This document shows positions 45,983 to 55,215 of a DNA stretch of 64,000 bases, piece after piece (the stretch's first letter is position 1; every line of letters begins with the position of its first letter). This DNA is from CAWIMX01 sp963837345 (lineage in GTDB: Bacteria > Acidobacteriota > Vicinamibacteria > Vicinamibacterales > CAVVIG01): assembly GCA_963837345.1 (NCBI GenBank), contig CAWIMX010000001.1, positions 1,054,001 through 1,118,000 of the forward strand, given 5' to 3'. The notes below the pieces were generated by a model. That model saw nothing but the letters and a program-made list of their open reading frames with translations. It ran no database searches and was not told the DNA's origin. A program made the translations under genes and the position numbers.

Positions 45983-46813
45983 ATGGGCGATTTCAGCTCA
46001 TCGCCAGGCGGCACGCAAATTGCCGCTGGCGGATGGCGGCCCCAGCCCACGAACATGCAGAAGTGTCCTCACTGCGGCGGGCTCGATCCGGCAGCGATCT
46101 GCCAGCATTGCGGGCTTGATACGGGCGCCGCTCCGGCGAACCCGCTCGAGCCGCCCGCCGCGACCGCACGTCGCGGCATGTCGCCTCGTCTCCTCGCCGG
46201 CGCCTGCGCCGCCGCCTTCTTCATCGCTTTCTTGATCGCGGCCTCGGCCGCACGCCTGGGGCGGTCGGACGTTCAGCCCGCCGCGGCCGCACCCGTGGCG
46301 GCGGCTTCACCCACTCCGGATGCCCCGGTGACGGAACCTCCGGCCAGCGTGGTGGCCTCGCCGATGCCGGCATGGGTCGGCCGCCGCCAGGCGGCGTGGG
46401 CCAGCGACGGAACGAAGACCGTCGCCTTCGCGCTGAGTCCCATCAACGAGGTGGGGGTCCTCTCATCGCGCGGGCAGCCGCAACTCGTCGCCCGCTGCCT
46501 GTCGCGCCGAACCGAGGTGTACGTCGTGACCGGCCCGCTGAGCTTCGAGGGCCAGGGCGGCAGCCACACGGTTCGCGTGCAAGTGGACGAGGGCCCGGAA
46601 GTGTCCGAGCAATGGGTGGACTCGGACAGCAGCCAGGAACTGTTTGCGCCCGACGGCGGCGCGCTCAGCGATCGGCTCGCGCGGGCGCACCGCCTGCGCA
46701 TCGGCTTCACGCCGTTCAACGCCAGCCCGGTCACGATGGAGTTCATCGTCGACGGCTACAACCAGCTCGCGCCTCTGGTGGCCCGCACCTGCGGGCGGCG
46801 GCCGGCGCGCTGA
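45983..46813 (+). CDS. Zinc-ribbon membrane protein with VasI-like domain
   Basis: 276 residues (or 252 from ATG 46055). CPHCGG and CQHCG near the N-terminus form a zinc ribbon. A membrane helix follows at about 70-88, then a Pro/Ala linker and a periplasmic beta-domain of about 140 residues (EVYVVTGPLSFEGQGGSHTVRVQVDEGP, RLRIGFTPFNASPVTMEFIVDG, read in parts) like that of the T6SS accessory protein VasI/TagO. No type VI genes are nearby. Neither start has a good Shine-Dalgarno. The function is unknown. Confidence 0.55.
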   Translation: MGDFSSSPGGTQIAAGGWRPQPTNMQKCPHCGGLDPAAICQHCGLDTGAAPANPLEPPAATARRGMSPRLLAGACAAAFFIAFLIAASAARLGRSDVQPAAAAPVAAASPTPDAPVTEPPASVVASPMPAWVGRRQAAWASDGTKTVAFALSPINEVGVLSSRGQPQLVARCLSRRTEVYVVTGPLSFEGQGGSHTVRVQVDEGPEVSEQWVDSDSSQELFAPDGGALSDRLARAHRLRIGFTPFNASPVTMEFIVDGYNQLAPLVARTCGRRPAR

Positions 46814-46886
46814 CGATCGCTAGATCGATCTCTTCCGTACGCGCGACGATCCCGTCCTGGCCTCTCACGCCCGCCCCGGTTTCGAG

Positions 46887-46892
46887 TACAAG
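46887..46892 (+). promoter_or_regulatory. -10 element TACAAG of the M13 peptidase gene
   Basis: Ends 6 bases before the ATG at 46899. No Shine-Dalgarno is present, so the transcript is probably leaderless. Confidence 0.4.
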
Positions 46893-46898
46893 ATTCGT

Positions 46899-48950
46899 AT
46901 GACCCGTTTCAACCGCCTCAATGCCCTGTTCATCGCGGCGCTCACGGTTCAGGCCTGCGCCGACCGCCCCGCGCCGGCGCCCACCGACCAGGCGTCGGCC
47001 GCCGGTTCGCACGACATCGACCGCGCCGGCATGGACGCGAGCGTGGCGCCCGGCGACGACTTCTTCCGCTACACCAACGGCGGCTGGCTGCGAACCACGG
47101 AGATTCCGCCCGACCGATCCAGCTACGGCGTGTGGGCGATCCTCAATGAGCGGTCGCAGAACCGCACTCGCGATCTGATCGAGCAGATGGCCTCGGCGCC
47201 CGCTGCCGCGGGATCCGACGAGCGGCGTATTGGCGACTATTACGCGAGCTACATGGATGCAGGCGGGATCGAGAAACAGGGTCTGGCGCCGCTCCGCGAT
47301 CAGCTCGACGAGATCGCCGCGCTGAAAGACCTCCATGGTCTCGCGGCCTGGATCGGGCGCGGCCTGCGGACCGACGTCGATCCGCTGAACATGACCAACT
47401 TTCAGACCAGCCGCCTCTTCGGCATCTGGATCTCGCAGGATCTGAACGACCCGTCGCGCAACGTGCCGTACCTGCTGCAGGGCGGTCTCGGCATGCCCGA
47501 CCGCGACTACTACCTCGAACCCGGCGACCGCATGGAGAAGGTGCGGGACGCGTACCGCGCGCACATCGCCGCCGTCCTGAAGCTGGCCGGCGTGGCGAAT
47601 GACGTCAAGAAGGCCGCTGCCGTCTACGATCTCGAGCGACGCATCGCCGCCGCGCACGCGACGCGCACGGAGTCGGCGGACGTCAAACGGGCGGACAACC
47701 CGTGGACGCCAGCCGACTTTGCGCAGCGCGCGCCGGGCCTCGACTGGCCGGCACTGCTCCAGGCCGCCCACCTCGGTCAGGCGCCCGTCATCATCGTCTG
47801 GCACCCGGGCGCCGTTAGGGGCGTCGCGGCGCTCGTCCGGTCCGTGCCGCTGAACGTGTGGCGCGACGCCCTCACGTTTCACCTGATCGATCGATACGCG
47901 GGCGTGCTGCCGAAGGCCTTCGCGGACGAGCGCTTCGCCTTCTACGGCAAGGTTCTGTCCGGCACGCCCGACGAGCGGGATCGGTGGAAGCGCGCCGTCG
48001 ACGCCACGAACAATGCGCTCCCCGAGGCGGTGGGACGCTTCTACGCGCAGCGCTACTTTTCACCGGAGGCCAAGACCGAGCTGTCGGCGCTGGTCCAGAC
48101 GATTGTGTCGGCCTTCGATCGCCGTCTCGCCGCGCTGACGTGGATGGCGCCAGCGACCAAGGCGAGCGCCCGGGCGAAGCTGGCCAGCCTTCGCGTCGGC
48201 ATCGGTTATCCCGATACGTGGCGCGACTATTCGGCGCTGCGCATCGTGCGGGGAGACGCGGTCGGCAACGCCGAGCGTGCCGAGGCGTTCGACTACGCGT
48301 ACAACCTGAAGAAGCTGTCGGCGCCGCCCGATCATTCCGAGTGGTGGATCAGCCCCCAGACTGTCAACGCGCTCAACCTGCCGGTCCAGAACGCGCTCAA
48401 TTTTCCCGCCGCCATCCTCGAGCCGCCCTTCTACGATCCGGCGTCGAGCGCGGCGGCGCAGTACGGGGCGATCGGCGCCATCATCGGGCACGAGATCAGC
48501 CACAGCTTCGACGACCAGGGGAGCCAGTTCAACGCGAACGGCAAGCTGGAGAACTGGTGGACGCCGGACGATCTCGCGCACTTCGACGCGGCCTCGGCCA
48601 GACTCGTCGCGCAGTACGACGCCTACATGCCGTTCCCGGATCTCCACGAGAACGGTCAGCTCACGCTGAGCGAGAACATCGCCGACGTGGCCGGGCTCGC
48701 GGCCGCCTACGACGCCTATCACGCCAGCGGCGGAGACGACGACCGCACGTTCTTCATCAGCTTCGGGCAGAGCTGGCGCTCGAAAGACCGCGAAGCCGCC
48801 GCGCGGCAGCAGGTGCTGACCGACGGCCACGCGCTCGACGAGTACCGCGCCGACACGGTCCGGAATCTCGACGGCTGGTACGGCGCCTTCGACGTCGAGC
48901 CGGGGCAGCGGCTGTATCTCGCTCCGGACGGGCGAATACAGGTCTGGTAG
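46899..48950 (+). CDS. pepO: M13-family zinc metallopeptidase (neprilysin/PepO type)
   Basis: 683 residues. A lipoprotein-type signal (LTVQAC) exports it, presumably to the periplasm or outer membrane. The N-terminal cap begins DFFRYTNGGWLRTTEIP, a family mark. The zinc site is complete: HEISH at 531-535, ENIADVAG at 592-599 with the third ligand Glu592 and structural Asp. The C-terminal YRADTVRNLDGWYGAF and the final W carry the substrate-binding Arg. It cleaves oligopeptides. The length is typical. Confidence 0.92.
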   Translation: MTRFNRLNALFIAALTVQACADRPAPAPTDQASAAGSHDIDRAGMDASVAPGDDFFRYTNGGWLRTTEIPPDRSSYGVWAILNERSQNRTRDLIEQMASAPAAAGSDERRIGDYYASYMDAGGIEKQGLAPLRDQLDEIAALKDLHGLAAWIGRGLRTDVDPLNMTNFQTSRLFGIWISQDLNDPSRNVPYLLQGGLGMPDRDYYLEPGDRMEKVRDAYRAHIAAVLKLAGVANDVKKAAAVYDLERRIAAAHATRTESADVKRADNPWTPADFAQRAPGLDWPALLQAAHLGQAPVIIVWHPGAVRGVAALVRSVPLNVWRDALTFHLIDRYAGVLPKAFADERFAFYGKVLSGTPDERDRWKRAVDATNNALPEAVGRFYAQRYFSPEAKTELSALVQTIVSAFDRRLAALTWMAPATKASARAKLASLRVGIGYPDTWRDYSALRIVRGDAVGNAERAEAFDYAYNLKKLSAPPDHSEWWISPQTVNALNLPVQNALNFPAAILEPPFYDPASSAAAQYGAIGAIIGHEISHSFDDQGSQFNANGKLENWWTPDDLAHFDAASARLVAQYDAYMPFPDLHENGQLTLSENIADVAGLAAAYDAYHASGGDDDRTFFISFGQSWRSKDREAAARQQVLTDGHALDEYRADTVRNLDGWYGAFDVEPGQRLYLAPDGRIQVW

Positions 48951-49057
48951 CCCTCGTACACCTGACTGGCTTGGGAAGTGAATTGTCTCGCGATGTCATT
49001 TTCGCGATTTCATCGCCGCGGCCCGATCCCCGCATCCCAAATCTCACGTGACGCGGC

Positions 49058-49063
49058 TACAAT
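49058..49063 (+). promoter_or_regulatory. -10 element TACAAT of the amine oxidase gene
   Basis: Ends 6 bases before the ATG at 49070, with no Shine-Dalgarno. Leaderless initiation is likely. Confidence 0.45.
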
Positions 49064-49069
49064 GCGCGC

Positions 49070-50611
49070 ATGAATCCCCTTACTCGACGCAGCTTCCTCG
49101 AACGGCTCGGCATGGTCGGCGGCACCTCCATGGTCATGGCCGCCCTGCAGTCGTGGGACCTCATGGCCGGACAGGCCGGCCAGCGCCCGCAGCTTTCCGG
49201 ACGCGGAGAGCGCCGCAGGGTGCTCGTCCTCGGCGCCGGAGTGTCGGGCCTCGTGCTCGGGTACGAGCTGGGCAAGCTGGGGTACGACTACCACATCCTC
49301 GAGGCGCGCGATCGCGTCGGCGGCCTGAACTGGACGGCGCGCCGCGGCACGACGCACACCGAGCTCGGGAACGGCGAGACGCAGACCTGCACGTTCGACG
49401 ACGGGCTCTACGTGAACTGCGGGCCCTGGCGCATTCCGTACACCCACACCGGCGTGCTCAACTACTGCCGCGAGGTGGGCGTCCGCGTCGAGCCGTTCGC
49501 GAACGACGCCGAGAACAACTATTTCTATTACGAGGGGGACGCCGCCGGCCCGCTCGCGAAGAAGCGCATCCGCAAGCGGGAGATCACCGCCGACCTCGCC
49601 GGGCGCGTCAACGAGCTGATCGTGAAGGCGCTCGATCAGCACCAGCTCGATCTCGCCATGTCGCCGGACGATCAGAAGCGGCTGGTCGACTTTCTCGTGC
49701 AGTCCGGGTATCTCGACCGCACCGATCACGCCTACAAGGCGTTCGAGATCCGGGGCGGCGGCGACCCGTATACGCTGCCGCAGATCCTGCAGCCGGCCTT
49801 CACGCGCAGCGTCCGGTCCATTCCGGCGACCGAGGGCACGGCGGCCCTGACGATGTTCCAGCCCGCCGGCGGCATGGATCAATTCCCGAAAGGTTTGCAG
49901 CGGGCCATCGAGGCATCCCGGCTCACGTTCAACGCCGAAGTGCAGTCCGTGCACCAGGACGACACGGGCGTGAAGGTGGTCTATCTCGACACGAAGAGCG
50001 GCAAGAAGACGGAGCTCCAGGCCGACTACTGCGTGCTGTGCCTGCCGATGACGATCATCGCCAAGCTCGACGTGAACCTCTCGCCCGAGACGATGACGGC
50101 GGTACGCGCCGTGACGCACAGCGACAGCTCGAAGATGGGCCTCGCGATGAAGCGCCGGTTCTGGGAGGAAGACGACCAGATCTTCGGCGGCCATCTCTAT
50201 TCGGACCTGCCGCTCGGCAGCTTCTCGTACCCGTCGAACGACTACTTCACGAAGAAAGGCGTGCTGCTCGGGATCTACGCGAACGGCCCCGTCGAGGATC
50301 TGATCGATCGGCCGGTCGCCGCACGCGTCGAGCATGTGCTGGCGCACGCGAGCAAGGTGCACCCGCAGCTCCGGCAGGAGTTCGAGAGCGCGTACGCCGT
50401 CTGGTGGCGCCGCGTGAAGTACAGCGAGGGCGGCTACGCGTCCGGCTCCGCCATGGCGCGCCGCGGCCAGCTCGCCAAGCTCGACAACCGGCTGCTCATC
50501 GGCTCGGCGGCCACGACGCCGTACTCGGAACCGTCCTGGCAGGAAGGCGCCGTCTCGGCGGGCTGGCAGGCGCTCACGACCATTCACGAGCGCGCGATGC
50601 GCGGCGCATAG
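49070..50611 (+). CDS. Exported flavin monoamine oxidase
   Basis: 513 residues. The twin-arginine signal TRRSFLERLGMVGG at the N-terminus means the folded flavoprotein is exported by Tat. The FAD-binding dinucleotide fold reads VLVLGAGVSGLVLGYELGKLG (about 50-70) and EARDRVGG follows. The C-terminal FAD motif is present around LLIGSAATTPYSEPSWQEGAVSAGW. Members oxidatively deaminate amines or L-amino acids, with O2 or a quinone as acceptor; the substrate is unknown. A -10 TACAAT lies 6 bases upstream. Confidence 0.85.
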   Translation: MNPLTRRSFLERLGMVGGTSMVMAALQSWDLMAGQAGQRPQLSGRGERRRVLVLGAGVSGLVLGYELGKLGYDYHILEARDRVGGLNWTARRGTTHTELGNGETQTCTFDDGLYVNCGPWRIPYTHTGVLNYCREVGVRVEPFANDAENNYFYYEGDAAGPLAKKRIRKREITADLAGRVNELIVKALDQHQLDLAMSPDDQKRLVDFLVQSGYLDRTDHAYKAFEIRGGGDPYTLPQILQPAFTRSVRSIPATEGTAALTMFQPAGGMDQFPKGLQRAIEASRLTFNAEVQSVHQDDTGVKVVYLDTKSGKKTELQADYCVLCLPMTIIAKLDVNLSPETMTAVRAVTHSDSSKMGLAMKRRFWEEDDQIFGGHLYSDLPLGSFSYPSNDYFTKKGVLLGIYANGPVEDLIDRPVAARVEHVLAHASKVHPQLRQEFESAYAVWWRRVKYSEGGYASGSAMARRGQLAKLDNRLLIGSAATTPYSEPSWQEGAVSAGWQALTTIHERAMRGA

Positions 50612-50620
50612 ACGCCCGGG

Positions 50621-50845
50621 TCAGGCGCAACCGTCGACGGTGTCGGCGTTCCGCAGCGCGATCGCAATCAGAGGATTGTGCGGTCGATGCGGATCGTGGT
50701 TGTTGTCGCGCGCCGTGGCCAGCACGACCGGCGGCGTCAGGAACGGGCTGGCGACATAGACGTCCAGGTGGACCCAGTCGCCGGGCACGCCGCCGGGACT
50801 CAGCACGGCAAGCCAGGCAAATCTCGAATCCCTCCGCTTGTTCAT
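50621..50845 (-). CDS. Possible small protein of unknown function
   Basis: 74 codons starting MNKRRDSRFAWLAVLSPGGV. The residues VPGDWVHLDVYVASPFLTPPVVLATARDN look coding, but there is no Shine-Dalgarno and no known family. It could be the end of a larger gene that has decayed. Confidence 0.25.
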   Translation of the reverse strand: MNKRRDSRFAWLAVLSPGGVPGDWVHLDVYVASPFLTPPVVLATARDNNHDPHRPHNPLIAIALRNADTVDGCA

Positions 50846-51004
50846 CGCGTGTCGCGCCCACAACACAACCCCGTTCGCCGAGCCGATTGCGGTTCGCCTC
50901 CCGGTGACAATCCCGTGTCGACACGACGACGTGGTCGTGGATTACAAAGGCTGGCGAGGGCGCTCCAAGTGAGGTAGTGTGTGCAGGCCGCAGGAGGATG
51001 ACTC

Positions 51005-51490
51005 ATGAAGACCGTCCGCGAATACTTCCAGGAATGCTTTCGGTCGGAGATGCCGAGATTCATCAAGGTCATACAGGCCGTGCCCGCGGACCAGGCGGCC
51101 TATCGGCCGCACCCCCGTTCGACGTCAGCGGGCGATCTCGTGTGGCTGCTGGCGAGCGAGCTCGGCGACGCCTGCGAGCTCGTCGACCACGGCAAGGCGA
51201 CCTTCGTCCAGAAACCCGCACCGGCCGTACCTGAAGCGATCGCGCTGTATGAAAGGAATGCCGCCGAGCTCCAGAAACGGCTGTCCACGTTGGACGACGC
51301 GAAGTGGGGCCAGAAAGCTCAATTTCTGGTGGATGGCAACGTGGCGTGGGAAGCGCCGCTCGGCGACATGCTCTACGGCTTCCTCTTCGACGCGATTCAC
51401 CACCGGGGCCAACTGTCGACCTACTTGAGGCCCATGGGCTCGAAGGTGCCGTCGATCTACGGGCCTTCGGCCGACGACCCCGGGATGTAA
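51005..51490 (+). CDS. DinB-family protein
   Basis: 161 residues, another DinB/YfiT-like bundle, with the last helix FDAIHHRGQLSTYLRPMGSKVP holding the usual His pair and the conserved terminal PSIYGPSAD. It starts MKTVREYFQECFRSEMPRFI, without the first-helix His, so metal binding may be partial. CAGGAGG lies 7 bases before the ATG. Not clearly related to the other DinB protein at 43980; sequence identity appears low. Confidence 0.82.
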   Translation: MKTVREYFQECFRSEMPRFIKVIQAVPADQAAYRPHPRSTSAGDLVWLLASELGDACELVDHGKATFVQKPAPAVPEAIALYERNAAELQKRLSTLDDAKWGQKAQFLVDGNVAWEAPLGDMLYGFLFDAIHHRGQLSTYLRPMGSKVPSIYGPSADDPGM

Positions 51491-51545
51491 GACGTCGGCG
51501 GCGCGTCATCCCAAGGCCGGTAGACTGCAGACGAGAGAAGGCCCC

Positions 51546-52007
51546 ATGACAACGGCACCGGTGTGGAGCCGGGCGATCCCGCGGATCGGGCAGCGAGCCG
51601 AGCGCTCCCGCCTGATCAAGACGGAATACATTGCGCTCTTCACCGAGATCAGCGGCGATCGCAATCCGCTCCACTACGACGAGGCGGCCGCGCGTGCGTC
51701 CCGCTTCGGCGAGATCGTCGTGCAGGGCGGCGTCACCAGTGCCATCCTGAACGCCGTCGTCGCGGAGGACTTGCCCGGCCCGGGCACCGTCTTCCTGCAC
51801 GTGGACTGGAACTTCAAGGCGCCGGTTCGGCCCGGCGACACGATCACGGGCCTCGTCGAAGTGCTGGAGGTCCGCGAGGACAAGCCGATCACGAAGCTCG
51901 CGACCAGCGTCCGGCGCCAGGACGGCATCGTGGTGCTCGAGGGCACCGCGGTGTGCTACACGATGGCAGTCTCCGCGCTCGCCTTCGACCGCGCCGAGGG
52001 AATCTGA
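51546..52007 (+). CDS. MaoC-like (R)-specific enoyl-CoA hydratase
   Basis: 153 residues with a single hot-dog fold. The hydratase motif FTEISGDRNPLHYDEAAARASRFG carries the Asp-His catalytic pair, and VVQGGVTSAIL follows it. Such proteins (PhaJ type) hydrate enoyl-CoA in fatty-acid and polyhydroxyalkanoate pathways. The C-terminal half is complete. It begins 55 bases after the DinB gene. A PHA synthase is not in the window. Confidence 0.85.
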   Translation: MTTAPVWSRAIPRIGQRAERSRLIKTEYIALFTEISGDRNPLHYDEAAARASRFGEIVVQGGVTSAILNAVVAEDLPGPGTVFLHVDWNFKAPVRPGDTITGLVEVLEVREDKPITKLATSVRRQDGIVVLEGTAVCYTMAVSALAFDRAEGI

Positions 52008-52047
52008 GTCCCTGCGCGCGTTGGTCATCGACCTCGATCGACGCCGG

Positions 52048-53529
52048 CTACCGCTGAAACGACTCCCGACGCGACGAGGGGGACAGTTTGATGAGAAAGC
52101 GCTCCGGGTTCGCTTGAAACGCCTCTTTGAGCTCGGCGAGTGAGCCGGCGCCGCCGTAGCTGATCGACGAGCACAGGTGTTTCAGCATGTCGAGAATGAC
52201 CGGACGCACGGACCCACGGGCCGGGACGCTCACCTCCAGCCCCTCCGCACCGAGTGCCTCGACCTCGTGGGGAGCGGCCTCTTCCAGATCGAGCCGGTCG
52301 CGCACGGCGGCGATCGACGCCATGCCGCGGAAGACCTTGAACGGAACGTTCACGATCTTTTGTGATTCCGGCATCAAGACCGGCTTCAGCACGATGTCGC
52401 CTGGCGTTTCCTCCGTACCGGCAAACGCGCTGCCCAGCATCACGGTGTCGCCGCCGAACAGCAGCGCCTGGACGATGGCGCCGTGGCGGTGGATGCCGCC
52501 GTCGGCGATGAGGGGCACGCGGCCGGCAACCGCCGAGCGACACTGGACCAGCGCCTCGACCTGCGGGACGCCGAAATTCGTCGTCGCTCGCGTCGTGCAC
52601 CCCCCGCCCGGGCCAATGCCGACCTTGATCCCGTTGACGCCCCGCTCGAGCAGAAACCTGGCGCCTTGGGCGGTCGCCACGTTCCCCGCGACCAGCTCCA
52701 CGCCGCCATGTCGCTTCCGCAGCTCCGTGATCGCACGATCCATCACCGTCGAGTGCCCGTGCGCGATGTCGATTACGAGGATGTCCGCCCCGACCCGGAG
52801 CACCTCCGCGGCGCGCTCGAGATAGTCGCCGGTGGCCCCGACGGCGGCCGCGACCCGCAGCCGGCTGCGCTCGTCGCGCGTGGCAAAGGGGCGCCGCTGG
52901 TGATTGAGCAGATCCTTGGCCGTGATCAGGCCGAGCAGCGTCTCGTCGCCGTTGACGAGCGGCAGCTTCTTGATCTTCCGCGTCGTCATCACCCGTTCGG
53001 CGTCCGCGAGCGAGATGGGACCGACGTGGACCACCAGCGCGCTCCGTGTCGTCATGCGCTCCGCTGTGCGCAGGCGTCCGTCCACGAAGCGCACGTCGCG
53101 CTCGGTCAGCAGGCCCTGCAGCCGCCGGTGATCGTCGACGACCACCAGCGTGCCGACGCCGGTGTCCGCCATTCGGCGAACCGCCTCGGACACGGACGCG
53201 TCGTCGCGAATGGTGTGGGGGTCCGTGATGATGCCATGCTGAGTCCGCTTGACCGCTTCGATTTCGGCTACCTGCGGCGCGATATCACCCGCCCGAAAGC
53301 CTCTGTCGATCACGCCGATGCCGCCCTCCTCGGCCAGCACGACCGCCATCGCGGCCCGTGTGACGGTATCCATGTTGGCCGAGACCAGCGGGCGCCGCAG
53401 GGTCACGTGCTCCGAGAACGCCGCCACAAGGTCGATCACGGCCGGGTCGCGACTCGGCACGATCCCGCGTTGCGGCGTCAAGAGGAAATCGTCGAAGGTG
53501 CACCCGTGCACGAACTCGAGCAGATCCAT
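52048..53529 (-). CDS. IMP dehydrogenase/GMP reductase family protein with CBS pair
   Basis: 493 residues. A TIM barrel (starting FDDFLLTPQRG) is interrupted by two CBS domains (about 95-215). The catalytic Cys loop reads GIGPGGGCTTR instead of GIGPGSICTTR, and the flap where true IMPDH has an Arg-Tyr pair reads VFRGMASIAAVRDRLDLEEAA, without it. GMP reductases and the actinobacterial GuaB1 type also lack the flap. So hydride transfer on IMP or GMP is plausible but the exact reaction is uncertain. The cupin gene begins upstream with its stop only 3 bases from this start. Confidence 0.8.
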   Translation of the reverse strand: MDLLEFVHGCTFDDFLLTPQRGIVPSRDPAVIDLVAAFSEHVTLRRPLVSANMDTVTRAAMAVVLAEEGGIGVIDRGFRAGDIAPQVAEIEAVKRTQHGIITDPHTIRDDASVSEAVRRMADTGVGTLVVVDDHRRLQGLLTERDVRFVDGRLRTAERMTTRSALVVHVGPISLADAERVMTTRKIKKLPLVNGDETLLGLITAKDLLNHQRRPFATRDERSRLRVAAAVGATGDYLERAAEVLRVGADILVIDIAHGHSTVMDRAITELRKRHGGVELVAGNVATAQGARFLLERGVNGIKVGIGPGGGCTTRATTNFGVPQVEALVQCRSAVAGRVPLIADGGIHRHGAIVQALLFGGDTVMLGSAFAGTEETPGDIVLKPVLMPESQKIVNVPFKVFRGMASIAAVRDRLDLEEAAPHEVEALGAEGLEVSVPARGSVRPVILDMLKHLCSSISYGGAGSLAELKEAFQANPERFLIKLSPSSRRESFQR

Positions 53530-53532
53530 CCG

Positions 53533-53967
53533 CTATTGGGCTTTCCAGTCTCGCGCGAGTTCGGTGCCGTCGGCGCCCGGCACCCAGATCATCAACGTCT
53601 TCGCTCCGGCGCTGCCGGTCTTGTGGCGCACTTTGTCGCCCGGTTTTACGAAGCCCAGCGCGCCCGCCCCCAGGACATGAGTTTCGCCGTTGACGACATG
53701 CTGGAACTCGCCGCTCAGCACGTAGATGACTTCAATCGACTGGTGCGAATGCTCGGGCGACTCGTAATTCGGCGGGTAGGTCCGCTCGCCGACCGAGACC
53801 TCAGGTCCGCCGAGCTGAGGCGCGTCGAGCAGCATCTGCAGGCCGCCGCGCGTCGGACTCGTCAGCAGCGGACCGCGATCGGGCACCTGCATGGTGCGGC
53901 CGATCGCGAAGGACGAGCCGCAGCCGACGACAAACAGAACGGCCAAGCCGAAGCGCGTGGACTGCAT
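53533..53967 (-). CDS. Exported cupin-domain protein
   Basis: 144 residues with a signal peptide (VLFVVGCGSSFAIG, possibly a lipoprotein with Cys16). A single cupin barrel follows, with the metal ligands in PEHSHQSIEVIYVLSG and the second motif GALGFVKPGDKVRHKTGS. Function is unknown; cupins include isomerases, dioxygenases and binding proteins. It is the first gene of a two-gene operon with the IMPDH-like gene. Confidence 0.75.
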   Translation of the reverse strand: MQSTRFGLAVLFVVGCGSSFAIGRTMQVPDRGPLLTSPTRGGLQMLLDAPQLGGPEVSVGERTYPPNYESPEHSHQSIEVIYVLSGEFQHVVNGETHVLGAGALGFVKPGDKVRHKTGSAGAKTLMIWVPGADGTELARDWKAQ

Positions 53968-54208
53968 CGGATCCTCCTATGAGCGACAGACAGTGCGAGT
54001 CTGCGACAGTCTAGCGCAGAACCAAAGGCTGTCCTCCGCGTTGGTGGATCCATGACCGGATCGACGGCAAACGTGATGGCCGTCGGTGTCCTGTTGACCT
54101 CGGCGCCACACGCGCCCGGCGGTATTCAGGACCACGGTCGGGATCAGGCCCGGCGCGGCGGAAGAGCGGGGCAATTCAGCTGGCACCGATCTTGGTTCCT
54201 CGTCGGTG

Positions 54209-55054
54209 ATGACACTCCGACACCGACGAGCTGCCTCGCCCGTTCGCGCCGCGGGCTTCGCCCTCGCGCTCCTGATGGCGGCGGCGACCCTCCCCGCGCA
54301 GTCCCAGATCGAGCTGGCGGACAACAAATACACGCCTGCAGACGACGTCCAGCTCGGCCGGGACGCCGCGGCCGAGGTCGAGAAACAGATGCCCATCCTG
54401 GAGGACAAGGCCGCGACCAACTATGTGGCGTCCGTCGGCCGCCGGCTCGTGGACGCGATCCCCGCACGCCTGCGGCAGCCGGCGTTCCATTACGCGTTCG
54501 AGATCGTGGACACGAAGGACGTGAACGCGTTCGCGCTGCCAGGTGGCCCTGTGTACGTGAATCGCGGGATGATTCAGGCCGCCCGCAACGAGGGCGAGCT
54601 TGCCGGCGTGCTCGCGCACGAGATCAGCCATGTGGCGCTGCGGCACGGCACCGCGCAGGCGACGAAGGCGACGCCGTTCGAGTTCGGCGCGCTCGCGGGC
54701 GCCATCGCCGGGGCGCTCATCGGGGGTCAGACCGGCGCCATCGTCTCGAAGGGGACCGAGATCGGGCTGGGCACCTACTTCCTGAAGTACGGCCGGGAAT
54801 TCGAGAGCCAGGCGGATCTGCTGGGCGCGCAGATCATGGCGCGCGCCGGCTACGACCCGCGCCGGATGGCCGACATGTTCGAGACGCTCGAGCAGGAGAA
54901 CGGGCCGGGCGGAATCGAGTTCCTGAGCGACCATCCGAACCCTGGGAACCGGCGCGAGGCGATTCTCGAGGAGGCGCAGTCGCTGCACGTCAGCCGTCCG
55001 AGCGACGTCGGGGGATTCGATCGCGTGAAGACGCGGCTCGCGCAGCGGGATTGA
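54209..55054 (+). CDS. M48-family metallopeptidase (exported)
   Basis: 281 residues from ATG 54209 (GTG 54206 possible). A signal peptide ends near TLPAQSQ. The zinc site is complete: LAHEISHVALRHG, with the third ligand in REFESQADLLG. The conserved VNAFALPGGPVYVNRGMI lies before it. A Gly-rich hydrophobic stretch (GALAGAIAGALIGG) between the two may be a membrane loop. Homologues such as BepA and LoiP cut outer-membrane or periplasmic proteins during quality control. Confidence 0.9.
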   Translation: MTLRHRRAASPVRAAGFALALLMAAATLPAQSQIELADNKYTPADDVQLGRDAAAEVEKQMPILEDKAATNYVASVGRRLVDAIPARLRQPAFHYAFEIVDTKDVNAFALPGGPVYVNRGMIQAARNEGELAGVLAHEISHVALRHGTAQATKATPFEFGALAGAIAGALIGGQTGAIVSKGTEIGLGTYFLKYGREFESQADLLGAQIMARAGYDPRRMADMFETLEQENGPGGIEFLSDHPNPGNRREAILEEAQSLHVSRPSDVGGFDRVKTRLAQRD

Positions 55055-55215
55055 GCCTAGCTCCGCCGGCCCTCGCCTGCCTCAGTCGAGCACTTTTCTC
55101 AAACTGTTGCATTGGAGTTGTCGTCTAAGGGCACGAGCGCCGTGGGTGGACCGCACCAATCCATCCAGCCGATGGCCCTGCATCGCCGACGGCCCTGTCT
55201 GACAGGACAACCACA

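Noticed and set aside
52483..53982. Plus-strand frame of about 500 codons over the IMPDH-like and cupin genes
   Set aside because: Antisense shadow; no motifs, no start signal.
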